Shown here: positions 1-8,944 of the stretch, in pieces
Numbering within the stretch: position 1 is the first letter of the stretch
Layout of the letters: each line of letters starts with the position of its first letter
Assembly (NCBI GenBank): GCA_965230275.1
Contig: CBDDKO010000002.1
Coordinates: 3,100,001-3,164,000, forward strand
Length of the DNA: 64,000 nt
Source of the DNA: JAJRRS01 sp965230275
Lineage (GTDB): Bacteria; Planctomycetota; Phycisphaerae; Phycisphaerales; Phycisphaeraceae
Direction: 5' to 3'
Made by a program: the position numbers and the translations under genes
Notes under the pieces: generated by a model
What the model was told of the DNA's origin: nothing
What the model saw: only the letters and a program-made list of their open reading frames with translations
The model's database searches: none

Positions 1-1117
1 TCCCCTCCTCGGCGGCAACGATATTTGCGTCCAGCATCCAGGCCGTGTCATCCGGGACCACGATGCTTGTAGACACGACGAGTTTTAATACTGTAGGTGT
101 CGCATCCGATGTACTGCCATACAAAACGAACTGGCTTGCCTGTGCATCCCCGGCTGTAGAAAACCGTGTACAGGCGTGGGCTTGCTGTCCCCACTGAGAT
201 GCTTTTGAAAAATACCCAACCGCTGATGATGTAACCCCACTAGCAATCGTTCCCTGGCCCCACGCCTGTGAGTTCATACCGGACGCGGTTACAGATTGTC
301 CACATCCTATTGCATTGCTGCCCGAAACCGTTGTCGTATTGCCAAACGCCGCCCCGTTTGCCCCACTTGTAGTACAAGCGCTGCCGACTGCAAACGAGAC
401 AAGCGCACTGGCAGTACAAGTAGAACCAAATGTAAAAGAGGCAGGCCCGCTTGCTGTGCAATTTATCCCCCCTGCAAAGCTATAATTGCCGCTCGCGACT
501 TGTGAATCCAAGCCCCTTACGATCTGCAGATCGAAGGCATAGGTGCCACGGTCATTACCAGTTGAATCAACCTGGATCGCCCCAGTGCCGTTTGGGCTAA
601 GGATCAGGTCGCCGTTTGTATCTGTAGCGCTGATGGTATTGCCATCAAGCTTCAGATTATCTACCTCGAGTGCCGTGGCCGTGCTGTCGTAGGTAAAGTT
701 CGCGTTGGCCCCGAATACACCGCTATCGTTGAATTGAATCTCTGTGTCCGATCCTGCCGGCACGCCTTCGAACTTCTGCCAGGCGGTTCCGTCCCAGCGG
801 TACAAGAGCTTCTCGTCCATGACATAGACGGGCTGGCCGGCGGAGGGGGTCGTGAAGACCCAAGCGGAGCCGTCGTACTCGGCGATATTGCCGACTTCGC
901 CGGCCCAGTCGCCTGTCCCTGGCGAGGCCACGATGTATCGGTCACCAATCGCTGGATCCGGGGGTGTAGCCGGGGGTCCAGCCAGATCCTTGTCGAGCAC
1001 CGCGACGATCTGCCAATCGACCAGCTTCTTGAAGTTGTCCTGGATGGCACGTCCCCCCTCGCCCGACGGGTCAGAGGATAAGACTTCCAGGCCGCTATGA
1101 TCCGTTAATGTTGCCAT
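1..1117 (-). CDS. Phage-type tail fibre / adhesin, DUF2793-like plus YadA-head-like repeats (partial at 3' end)
   Basis: The frame is open from an ATG at 1115-1117 to the left window edge, about 372 codons, so the C-terminus is missing. A GGAG stands 10 nt before the ATG. Residues about 35-125 have the look of the DUF2793 phage domain: a GDRYIV segment, a GTGDWAG segment, an AEYDG-AWVFTTP segment and a YRWDGTAWQKF segment. After a collagen-like spacer with NGD/NGTG motifs, residues about 215-310 carry repeats of the form S-G-x-x-S-x-A-x-G, the left-handed beta-roll pattern of trimeric autotransporter heads. That combination is usual for trimeric phage tail fibres. The receptor-binding tip or an intramolecular chaperone domain probably lies beyond the edge. 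Confidence 0.75.
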   Translation of the reverse strand, partial: MATLTDHSGLEVLSSDPSGEGGRAIQDNFKKLVDWQIVAVLDKDLAGPPATPPDPAIGDRYIVASPGTGDWAGEVGNIAEYDGSAWVFTTPSAGQPVYVMDEKLLYRWDGTAWQKFEGVPAGSDTEIQFNDSGVFGANANFTYDSTATALEVDNLKLDGNTISATDTNGDLILSPNGTGAIQVDSTGNDRGTYAFDLQIVRGLDSQVASGNYSFAGGINCTASGPASFTFGSTCTASALVSFAVGSACTTSGANGAAFGNTTTVSGSNAIGCGQSVTASGMNSQAWGQGTIASGVTSSAVGYFSKASQWGQQAHACTRFSTAGDAQASQFVLYGSTSDATPTVLKLVVSTSIVVPDDTAWMLDANIVAAEEG

Positions 1118-1228
1118 GCGTGAATGACTCCGGAGATCAGTTCAATGTGCCCATACCACAACTGCGACGACGCCTGGGGAGCCATCTCCGCAACGCGTCG
1201 CTTACTCATTATCAAGCATCACATCGTG

Positions 1229-1519
1229 CTAAACGCACGATAACCCAGTTAGAATGCGCCCACGGATAACAAGCAATGCCAGCGCATGTGTGTAAAAAAA
1301 TACTATGTAGAGAGCGCGTAGGCCCCCGATCAATACAAATAGGTTGGTCAGGTTAACTATAAACGGGTGGTCGTAAAACATCAACAACATTTCGGGATAA
1401 TTCCCAATATTGTGGCGCGGTGCCTCGGCGCTTCTTGTGTATAAAGGCGGCATTGCACGACCCGTTGGTGTCCGCCATTTAGAATTCACATGAGTACTAC
1501 GGCGGCGCCAGTTCGCCAT
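1229..1519 (-). CDS. Uncertain small membrane ORF, possible MAPEG-family remnant
   Basis: A 96-codon reading frame whose second half reads like a membrane protein. An N-x-x-N-x-x-E segment is followed by a hydrophobic stretch, then an LRALYIVFFYTHALALLVIRGR region. The layout loosely follows MAPEG-family proteins, which have an N-x-x-E motif and a later R-x-x-H/Y-x-x-x-x-x-x-N/H pattern, but the N-terminal transmembrane segment of that family is missing. There is no convincing ribosome binding site. It may be a degraded gene or chance. Apart from this frame I see nothing in the 1118-1582 gap. Confidence 0.2.
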   Translation of the reverse strand: MANWRRRSTHVNSKWRTPTGRAMPPLYTRSAEAPRHNIGNYPEMLLMFYDHPFIVNLTNLFVLIGGLRALYIVFFYTHALALLVIRGRILTGLSCV

Positions 1520-1582
1520 TTAATGTATCTAAATCGCACATGTGATATATTTGAATATTGGAATCCCGGGAGACTTCTAGCC

Positions 1583-2959
1583 ATGTCACACCCTATCCTG
1601 ATTATCCACGGCTGGTCGGATGCCAGCCGATCTTTTCGACGGCTCGCTGAATATGTGCGGTCGGTGACAGGCCAAGCTGTTGATACGATCAATCTTGCTG
1701 ACTGGATGAGCCTTGACGACGACGTTACCTACGTGGACCTGGTCCACGCCATGCAGCGAGCATGGGTTGCCAAGCAACTACCCCAGGACCCGCGCTCGAT
1801 CGATGTGATTGTCCACAGCACGGGCAGCCTGGTCACGCGTGACTGGATGTCCACATTCTTCAAGGCGGAAACCTGCCCTATCCACCGCTTCTTGATGCTT
1901 GCGCCCGCTAACTTTGGTTCGCCCTTGGCCCATAAGGGGCGAGCCTGGACGGGTCGCTTGGCTAAAGGGTATAAGTCCCGCTTCGAGACCGGCTATCACA
2001 TCCTGAAGGGTCTTGAATTAGGTTCGCCCTACGTCTGGGACCTTGCCCATCGCGACCTATTACCGCAGGGGCGCTCTAGGTGGTATGGCCCGGGGCGCAT
2101 CCTGGCGACATGCCTTGTGGGTAACGCCCCGTACCCGGGCGTGCGGGCGGCGATCAGCGAAGATGGATCTGATGGCACCGTGCGGGTTGCTGGCGCCAAT
2201 CCCAACGTGAGTCGCCTATCGCTCGATTACTGCGTGGGTGACAAGGGTAATCCCATCACTCCTAAGTATAAATTGGTAAGTCCCGGCCGGAACAAGATCG
2301 CTTTCACGACCATTCCAAGCGAGAACCATGGAACGATTACATTCAATGGGGCCCGTAACCCCCGCAGTGAATTGACCCCATCATTTATAAGCGGTGCATT
2401 GGCACAGACTGACGACAGCTACCCACTCTGGTGCGATGAACTTCATGACCACCACAGGCAAACTCAATCTCAGCCTTCGCATGACGGGGGAGAGGCGTCT
2501 GACGCGCACTACCATGGTTACCAAGACACGATTATTCGAGTACACGACCAATTTGACCAGAGCGTTATGGATTACCTGGTCGAGTTCAAGGTCGATGATC
2601 GAGATAGGTCGCGCTTCGCACGGCTCTTCCATCGCGACGTGCTGCGTAAAGTCCACGTGCATAGCGACAATGCGTCCTACCGTTCATTTTATATGGATAT
2701 CGATACGCTCCGTAGCGATGTCGACAGAGCAGGCGAGGGCCTACGTATCGCTTTAACGGCCTCCCCCATATTTACGGGCAAGCGGGGATCGCCACCGGTG
2801 GGATATCTCCCCCTGGCATCTACAAAGGAAGGGGCGCTGTTCGTACCCTGGGAATCTCTCGACCGATTCTTCCAGCCCGACCGAACACTACTCGTCGATA
2901 TCCAGATCCAAAGGGTCGCGGCCGACTCGCTGTTCGAGATCCGCTCCAGTTCAGGCTAA
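1583..2959 (+). CDS. Lipase-like alpha/beta hydrolase
   Basis: 458 aa. The N-terminus has the opening strand of an alpha/beta hydrolase and an HGWSD oxyanion-type turn at residues 9-13. The nucleophile elbow is VHSTG with Ser79, followed by a LAPANFGSPLA segment typical of lipases and PGAP1-like esterases. A later SDGTV segment and an ENHGT segment are plausible sites for the catalytic Asp and His. The last 200 residues resemble no domain I know. I chose the ATG at 1583, with GGGAG 10 nt upstream, over an in-frame ATG at 1490 because the longer version adds an unrelated leader. No signal peptide is visible, so it probably acts in the cytoplasm. It lies next to a tail-fibre gene, but its substrate cannot be inferred. 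Confidence 0.8.
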   Translation: MSHPILIIHGWSDASRSFRRLAEYVRSVTGQAVDTINLADWMSLDDDVTYVDLVHAMQRAWVAKQLPQDPRSIDVIVHSTGSLVTRDWMSTFFKAETCPIHRFLMLAPANFGSPLAHKGRAWTGRLAKGYKSRFETGYHILKGLELGSPYVWDLAHRDLLPQGRSRWYGPGRILATCLVGNAPYPGVRAAISEDGSDGTVRVAGANPNVSRLSLDYCVGDKGNPITPKYKLVSPGRNKIAFTTIPSENHGTITFNGARNPRSELTPSFISGALAQTDDSYPLWCDELHDHHRQTQSQPSHDGGEASDAHYHGYQDTIIRVHDQFDQSVMDYLVEFKVDDRDRSRFARLFHRDVLRKVHVHSDNASYRSFYMDIDTLRSDVDRAGEGLRIALTASPIFTGKRGSPPVGYLPLASTKEGALFVPWESLDRFFQPDRTLLVDIQIQRVAADSLFEIRSSSG

Positions 2960-3225
2960 TCCCGATTATACATACCGCTAGGCATCCCCCACAGAACTAT
3001 CCCGGGGCAAACACGACGCTGTCTTCACTTATGACTCAGGCCATTTCCGGAGGTGACCAAGGATAATCTATCAATTATTCACCCCTGCACACTATTACTG
3101 TGCGCTCTATCCCGGCCGATGTGTATCAGTGGTGCTCCCCCTATAATTACTGAGGGATCTAGGTGAAGGCATCTGACGCCACAATCCATGTGGAATTCTT
3201 GTACTGATTGCATATACTGCTAGGT

Positions 3226-6200
3226 ATGCCGGGCCGACACCACATCGATGTCTTCGTTCACGTAGCCACTATGAACCACTGGCGCGAGGTCGTCAACGAG
3301 ATATGGAATACCATCTGCGTGTCGGGGCTTCATAAAGAGACTTCGAGCATAACGTTCGGCGTAGCGGGGATGATGGATGGGCCATTCCCAATCCATGATC
3401 AGAAAGTAAATGTCGTCGCTCACGGCGCCGATCCGTGCCTGTATGAATTTCCAACTCTGCAACTGCTCTGGGAAAGTGCACAAGGGGGGGGCGGCCAACT
3501 CCTGTATTTACATAGTAAGGGGGTTTCATACGGCCCACATCAGCCGACTGAAGACTGGCGACGTTTTATGCTGTGGTCTGTCGTGGAGCAGTATAAATCC
3601 TGCCTAGAGGCACTTAATGGTTATGATACTTGTGGTCCCAATTGGCTTGATAGCCGTAAGATTTATGCTGGCAATTTCTGGTGGGCAGACGCGAAATACA
3701 TCCGCATGCTGGCGGATCCATGCTCATTGAACGTTAACAACCGACATCTGGCTGAAAGCTGGATTGGCAGCGGCCCCTCGATTCGCCCCGCTTGCCTGCA
3801 CCGCTCTCCAGACGATGGATACCGATACACATATCCCCGATGGCGTTATGCAAGACAGGACCCCATCCCTACAGGCGGGGACAGTCCCTACCACGACAAA
3901 AAGGTCGCCTTAATCTTTGACAGCCATATTCGTCGTGATACGACTGGGGCTTACTGCTACCGAGCGCTCCGCCAGATCGCCCATGTAGATTACTTCCAGC
4001 CAACTTCTGTGGATCGTATTGACAATAAATATGACTTGTATCTGTCTATCGATAATGGACTCGATTACCAAATCCCGGCACACCTACGCCCCCTGGGGCT
4101 GTGGGCGATTGACACACATCTGACCCCAAGGCGTATACTCCACCGCGCCGGAGAGGTGGAGTATGTATTCGCGGCCCAGAAAGAGGGCGCTTCACTGCTA
4201 CAGCGGCACCTAAGCCGACCCGTTGAGTGGCTCCCCCTTGCCTGTGACCCGCAGGTTCACGCCCCACAAGACCAGGCAACCACGCACGACATCGGTTTCG
4301 TCGGTCACATCCATAACGAAATTCGTCACAGGTATATCGAACTGATTCGCCGGCACTGGCCCAACCATCTGATCGAGCGCGTGTTCTTCAGGAAAATGGC
4401 TCGGGCCATGGCGAGCTGCCGTATCGCCTTCAATAAAAGTCTGAACAACGACTTAAATATGCGCGTTTATGAGGCGATGGCTAGCGGTGCCATGCTCCTG
4501 ACCGATGGTCTGCACAAGAACGGACAAGGCGAGTTGTTCAAGGATCGTAAGCACATCGTTGAATACACTAGCATTGATGAGTTCCTTGAACTGGCACAGT
4601 ACTATCTAGAGAACGACGAGGATAGAGAACGGATCGCTAACGAGGGTCGGAACCTGGTTATAGAACGTCACACCTATCTACACAGGATGCGTCGCATACT
4701 TGACGCGGTGAGTGAAACGCCCTCATGCTCTCCGGCGACTAAGCCCCCACCCACAACAGTACGGAGCCATCCCCTAACGTCGATTGTCGTGCTGACATGC
4801 AACCAGCTCTCATATACTAAGTTGTGTCTTGATAGCCTGCGCACACACACCGATGTGCCCTATGAATTGATCGTCGTGGATAATGGATCTACCGACGGAA
4901 CGATCGATTACTTACGATGCCAGCATGACGTATGCCTCATCGAGAACGATACAAATCGTGGATACGCAGCCGGGTGCAATCAAGGCATCCGCCAGGCGCG
5001 TGGCGAGCAAATCATGCTGCTCAACAACGATGTCGTGGTAACCGAGGGCTGGCTGGCACGGCTCACTAAGGCGCTGTGGTCTTCATCTAATATTGGCATG
5101 ACCGGGCCTTGCACCAACTACACCGGCAACCTTCAACGCATCGAAGTGCCGTATAACTCCCTCAATGAAATGCACGCGTTTGCCGAACATCGGCGAAATC
5201 ATGCTCGGGGTAGCGCCGTGCCCGTTGAGGTCTTATACGGCTTCTGCCTGCTAATCAAACGATCCCTAATTGACAGGATTGGGTTGTTGGATGAGCAATT
5301 CGAAGTTGGGATGTTCGAAGACACTGACCTCTGTCGAAGATCTAGAAAAGCGGGATACCGTCTGGTCGTTGTAGAGGACGTATTCGTACATCACTTCGGA
5401 TCGCAGACCTTCCGGGGCGAGGGTCTCGATATGGATGCCATTTACGACAAGAACCAACGCCGATATTGCGAGAAATGGGATGGAATGATGGGTTCCAGCC
5501 CAAACGCGAACCATAACGACAGAGCCGCAATGAGTAACGATAGCCAAGATATGCCTCGTCTCTCCATGTGTATGATTGCCCGGGATAATGAGCGCACGCT
5601 CTCAGATGCATTAAAGAGCATTAAGCCGTGGGTTGATGAGATGGTCGTGGTCGATACGGGCTCGACCGATCGGACCCGGGACATCGCCAGGGATCACGGG
5701 GCATCTGTCCATGAGTTTTTATGGTGTGACGACTTTGCTGCTGCTAGGAACGAGAGTCTTCGTCACGCGACGGGTGATTGGGTCCTCTGGATGGACTCAG
5801 ACGACACAATTTCGCAGGTAGACGGTCGCAAACTCCGCGACCTGATGCAATCGCCAGACCTCAGATCAAAAACGGCCTATGTGGCTCAAGTACGGTGTGG
5901 ATCTCATCAGGAAACTGGATTAACGGTAGTAGACCATGTGAAAATTATCCGCAATATCCCAGGTATATGCTTTGAAGGGAGGATACACGAACAGGTTCTG
6001 CCTTCGATACGCCGGCTAGGTGGCGAGGTCGGTTGGACGGATATCGTGATTGATCACTCGGGTGCCGACTACAGCCCGGAAGGCCAGGCCCGCAAACTCG
6101 AGCGCGACCTACGGATCTTGAACAAGGACCTCGAAAATAGGCCCGGCCACCCCTTTGTACTCTTCAATCTGGGGATGACCCATGCGAATGCAGGCGAGCC

Positions 6201-7173
6201 CACGCGGGCAACCGAATTCTTGACTAAGTGTATCGAGATGTCGAGCACATCCGAATCCCACCTCCGTAAAGCATATTCCTTGCTCGTATCTACCCTAAAC
6301 GCCATGGACCGACCGACCGATGCGCAGCGACGCTGCTGGGAGGGCCTTGGCAGATATCCGGACGACCCGGAATTACTCTTCCTCTCGGGCACATTGGCCC
6401 AGAGATTCGACCAGTTGGTCGAAGCAGAAGAGGCTTACACGAGGATCCTTCAACGTAATAGAACCCGTCATTTTTCCAGCCTCGACCCAGGGATTGTGGG
6501 GCACAAATGCCGACAGAACCTGGCTGTCGTGCTCGAGCGAATGGGTCGATGGGAGGAGGCGGAATCATATTGGCGAGCGATTCATGCCGACATGCCCGGG
6601 TATCTAGATGGGTGGCGTGGCCTGGTGGACAACTTATTACATCAGAATAAGGTCCAAGCCGTAGAATCACTTCTCGCGGAATCGGATAAGACGCTCATTC
6701 AAGGCTCAGCATTCGCAATCACTCGTGCTCAACTCGCCGCCAATAACGGAGAGCACGGGGAAGCCAAAGCAATTCTACATGCTGCCATCAAGCAGATTCC
6801 GGATGATATTGAGGCGCATCACGCCTTATGCAAACTTCTTTTTGAAGCAGAAGACGAGGGGGCGGAGGACGCTCTGCACTGTTTAGCGGAACTCGATCCC
6901 AGCAACGGGTCCGTGGAACACAATCTGGGACTAATCAGTCTGCGCAGAGAGGATTATGGCGAGGCCCTTAAGCATTTTGATCGATCCATTGAGTTACGCC
7001 CACTATCTGCTCCCACGCATTATTACAAGGGTATCGCATACCAGAATCTGGGCCAACTGGAACATGCCCAAGAGTCTTGGAATGAGGCCATTCGCATCGA
7101 CCCACAATACCGTGACCCTAGAGTTGCCATAGATCACTCGATGAGCGCCAACACAGTGCAACCTAGTGATTAA
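3226..7173 (+). CDS. Four-part glycosyltransferase with TPR tail
   Basis: About 1,315 aa. Residues 1-215 look like a small glycosyltransferase of the type with YLHSKG and AGNFWWA motifs. Residues about 225-490 match CgeB-like family transferases (NMRVYEAMASG near 420). Residues about 516-745 form a GT2 domain with VVDNGSTDGT and LLNNDV. Residues about 776-960 form a second GT2 domain with VVDTGSTDRT and the WMDSDD metal motif. The remaining 350 residues are TPR repeats. The start is uncertain: an in-frame TTG lies at 3208, and no clear ribosome binding site favours either. It probably builds or modifies a surface glycan, or glycosylates a virion or cell-surface protein; its place between a tail fibre and a lipoprotein suggests surface modification by the element. 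Confidence 0.85.
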   Translation: MPGRHHIDVFVHVATMNHWREVVNEIWNTICVSGLHKETSSITFGVAGMMDGPFPIHDQKVNVVAHGADPCLYEFPTLQLLWESAQGGGGQLLYLHSKGVSYGPHQPTEDWRRFMLWSVVEQYKSCLEALNGYDTCGPNWLDSRKIYAGNFWWADAKYIRMLADPCSLNVNNRHLAESWIGSGPSIRPACLHRSPDDGYRYTYPRWRYARQDPIPTGGDSPYHDKKVALIFDSHIRRDTTGAYCYRALRQIAHVDYFQPTSVDRIDNKYDLYLSIDNGLDYQIPAHLRPLGLWAIDTHLTPRRILHRAGEVEYVFAAQKEGASLLQRHLSRPVEWLPLACDPQVHAPQDQATTHDIGFVGHIHNEIRHRYIELIRRHWPNHLIERVFFRKMARAMASCRIAFNKSLNNDLNMRVYEAMASGAMLLTDGLHKNGQGELFKDRKHIVEYTSIDEFLELAQYYLENDEDRERIANEGRNLVIERHTYLHRMRRILDAVSETPSCSPATKPPPTTVRSHPLTSIVVLTCNQLSYTKLCLDSLRTHTDVPYELIVVDNGSTDGTIDYLRCQHDVCLIENDTNRGYAAGCNQGIRQARGEQIMLLNNDVVVTEGWLARLTKALWSSSNIGMTGPCTNYTGNLQRIEVPYNSLNEMHAFAEHRRNHARGSAVPVEVLYGFCLLIKRSLIDRIGLLDEQFEVGMFEDTDLCRRSRKAGYRLVVVEDVFVHHFGSQTFRGEGLDMDAIYDKNQRRYCEKWDGMMGSSPNANHNDRAAMSNDSQDMPRLSMCMIARDNERTLSDALKSIKPWVDEMVVVDTGSTDRTRDIARDHGASVHEFLWCDDFAAARNESLRHATGDWVLWMDSDDTISQVDGRKLRDLMQSPDLRSKTAYVAQVRCGSHQETGLTVVDHVKIIRNIPGICFEGRIHEQVLPSIRRLGGEVGWTDIVIDHSGADYSPEGQARKLERDLRILNKDLENRPGHPFVLFNLGMTHANAGEPTRATEFLTKCIEMSSTSESHLRKAYSLLVSTLNAMDRPTDAQRRCWEGLGRYPDDPELLFLSGTLAQRFDQLVEAEEAYTRILQRNRTRHFSSLDPGIVGHKCRQNLAVVLERMGRWEEAESYWRAIHADMPGYLDGWRGLVDNLLHQNKVQAVESLLAESDKTLIQGSAFAITRAQLAANNGEHGEAKAILHAAIKQIPDDIEAHHALCKLLFEAEDEGAEDALHCLAELDPSNGSVEHNLGLISLRREDYGEALKHFDRSIELRPLSAPTHYYKGIAYQNLGQLEHAQESWNEAIRIDPQYRDPRVAIDHSMSANTVQPSD

Positions 7174-7348
7174 TGGCAATGGTCCCCACCTTGTTTCATC
7201 TTGACCGGGATCGCTAAAGGCAGGATGCGCAGCGGAGTAATCAGAACCGCCTCTGATCATCGGCCCGTCAGGATTATGATGAAATACGTCGCGTCAGACT
7301 TTGATCCTAACTCGAACTGAATGTCAACGCCATTAATAGGATGGAAAC

Positions 7349-7930
7349 ATGAACAAGATACTGATGAGTGGCTTCGCGGGTGCATTCTGTGTAATCCTGC
7401 TGAGCCTGACGGCAGGTTGTGAGCAAACGCGGATTCACCGGAGCCTGAATAATCAGGATGTGACGGTCGTGGACTACTCCACTGATCGCCGCGGCACGTA
7501 CATTGTTACAAAGCAATCTGATAAGTCGCCAGTCTATATCATCTCTGAGCCCTCACCAGACACAGCCAGAGAGTACAAATCTGCGATCGAAGCCAGTTTA
7601 AATGGGCTTGAGGGCGTCGATGGTTCGGCCAAGGTAGAGCTTTCTCAGAATGTGATCGATCTGGCCAAGCGTAGCCAGACACTGCAGATCCAACGGGAGG
7701 CGCTGTACCGGCTTAACGTGCTACTCGCCAACGGCTCGATCACCGAGGAGGATGCGGCTAGCCTCTACTTGCAGGTACTCAAATCGATTCAGGTTATCGC
7801 CCTGGCCGAGCTGGCCAATTCGGACCTGCCAGCGGAGACAAAGGCGAGGGTGGTAGACGAGGCCGCCGAGCACCTCTTCAAAGATGTCATAAGTGGTGGG
7901 TTTACAGATCCTGAGCCAGGCACCGAATAA
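7349..7930 (+). CDS. Small lipoprotein of unknown function
   Basis: 193 aa. The N-terminus has a short basic n-region, a hydrophobic core and an LTAGC lipobox, with Cys at about residue 25, so it should be lipidated and membrane-anchored. The mature part is charged and predicted mostly helical beyond residue 70. No catalytic motif is visible and I do not recognise the family. A GGATGG lies just before the ATG. It is followed after 37 nt by another small gene in the same direction, which suggests a two-gene unit. In phage contexts such lipoproteins can act in lysis (spanin) or exclusion, but nothing here shows either role. Confidence 0.75.
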   Translation: MNKILMSGFAGAFCVILLSLTAGCEQTRIHRSLNNQDVTVVDYSTDRRGTYIVTKQSDKSPVYIISEPSPDTAREYKSAIEASLNGLEGVDGSAKVELSQNVIDLAKRSQTLQIQREALYRLNVLLANGSITEEDAASLYLQVLKSIQVIALAELANSDLPAETKARVVDEAAEHLFKDVISGGFTDPEPGTE

Positions 7931-7967
7931 ATCATTACCAGATTAATCCATCAACCGGAGATGATGT

Positions 7968-8165
7968 ATGCACCCGATCCTAAAGAAGATATTCGATGCC
8001 GGAACTACGGCCTCCTACCTGTTCCCTGGGGTGGGTGGTAAGCCAATCAACTGTAAGATCATTGATCTGAAAACCACCCGCGTGACGTTCCGATACAAGG
8101 TCGGCAGTAAAACATTCAATATCGTCACGCACCCGAATAATGTTGTGTTGATCGAGAAGAAGTAA
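7968..8165 (+). CDS. Small basic protein, unknown
   Basis: 65 aa and Lys-rich, with alternating hydrophobic residues that suggest a compact beta-barrel (a CKIIDLKTTRVTFRYKVGS stretch in the middle). A good ribosome binding site (CCGGAGATG) precedes the ATG at 7968. It follows the lipoprotein gene and is probably cotranscribed. Family not recognised. The 255 nt after it, up to the next gene, contain only a short unsupported frame from 8168. Confidence 0.65.
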   Translation: MHPILKKIFDAGTTASYLFPGVGGKPINCKIIDLKTTRVTFRYKVGSKTFNIVTHPNNVVLIEKK

Positions 8166-8420
8166 ATATGCAGGGCCACAAGACAGGGCCGATCTTCTTT
8201 CTAGCTCTATGGAGGACCGTCTTGCCAAGTAATCCAGTCCGGATAAATCGAAGCATCAATTGCTTGTTCCGCTCGCTGATCCGAGCATCTAATTAAAGCG
8301 GGTAACCTGGCCGGGCAGTTAAAAATATATGAAACACACACTTATATACTTGTTGGCCCTGCCACGTTTAGACCTGCAAGAAGATGGGCATTGCTGGATA
8401 GATACATACAGAGGTAAGAA

Positions 8421-8840
8421 TTAAATCTGATACCCACCTCCGGGGTCGGCCATATGGCGGAAGGCTTGATAGTATGCCTCAATACCAGCGTAGCCAGCTT
8501 TACATACTTCCAATTCGTCACGGACATGCCGCGCCGCGATCCATTGCTCGGCTGGGTTGTCGGTCGGCACGGCGGATTCCAAGTCTAGGTTGGGTGTGAT
8601 GACTTCCATATTGATCCATTGTGTGCCGATCTTACGGACCAGCTTGGCGTAGTGATCGCGTTCTCCCATGAGGTCGATTCGTGTATACATGGGGTGGTGG
8701 TGGCGTCCCCTCAACAGGCCCGTGTCGTAGGCTTCTCCCAGAGCATCTAGGATGACTGGTGGTGTCGCTTGATCTTCGGGCGTGATCTGGTGTCGTTGCA
8801 GGATCCGTTCCAGTGATCTGGATTTAATTATGTCGTTCAT
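8421..8840 (-). CDS. Hypothetical protein downstream of AAA+ ATPase
   Basis: 139 aa, hydrophilic and probably helical, with a His-rich RGRHHHP stretch near residue 45. I do not recognise the family. I use the ATG at 8840; a longer frame exists but its extra 62 residues look non-coding and overlap the ATPase gene. There is no Shine-Dalgarno sequence. Instead a TATATAAAG element begins 30 nt before the ATG (see 8861-8870). It sits directly downstream of the AAA+ gene on the same strand and may be its partner. Confidence 0.6.
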   Translation of the reverse strand: MNDIIKSRSLERILQRHQITPEDQATPPVILDALGEAYDTGLLRGRHHHPMYTRIDLMGERDHYAKLVRKIGTQWINMEVITPNLDLESAVPTDNPAEQWIAARHVRDELEVCKAGYAGIEAYYQAFRHMADPGGGYQI

Positions 8841-8860
8841 GAATAGATGAAGGCGGGAAC

Positions 8861-8870
8861 GCTTTATATA
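8861..8870 (-). promoter_or_regulatory. TATA-box-like element
   Basis: On the minus strand this reads TATATAAAGC, starting 30 nt before the ATG of the 139-aa gene. There is no TTGACA-like -35 about 17 nt upstream and no ribosome binding site between it and the ATG. That geometry fits an archaeal TATA box with a leaderless or near-leaderless mRNA. A bacterial -10 element with a short untranslated leader is the alternative. Confidence 0.4.
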
Positions 8871-8944
8871 GCTTGGACTGATATGCACCACTCGTGTTGA
8901 GGTTCGCCGCCTCTGGCGGGTTCCGAACCCTTGAGACCCATCCT

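Noticed and set aside
8168..8296. Possible 42-aa ORF after the small basic protein
   Set aside because: Only a weak GAGAAG upstream and no protein-like conservation pattern; not enough to call a gene.
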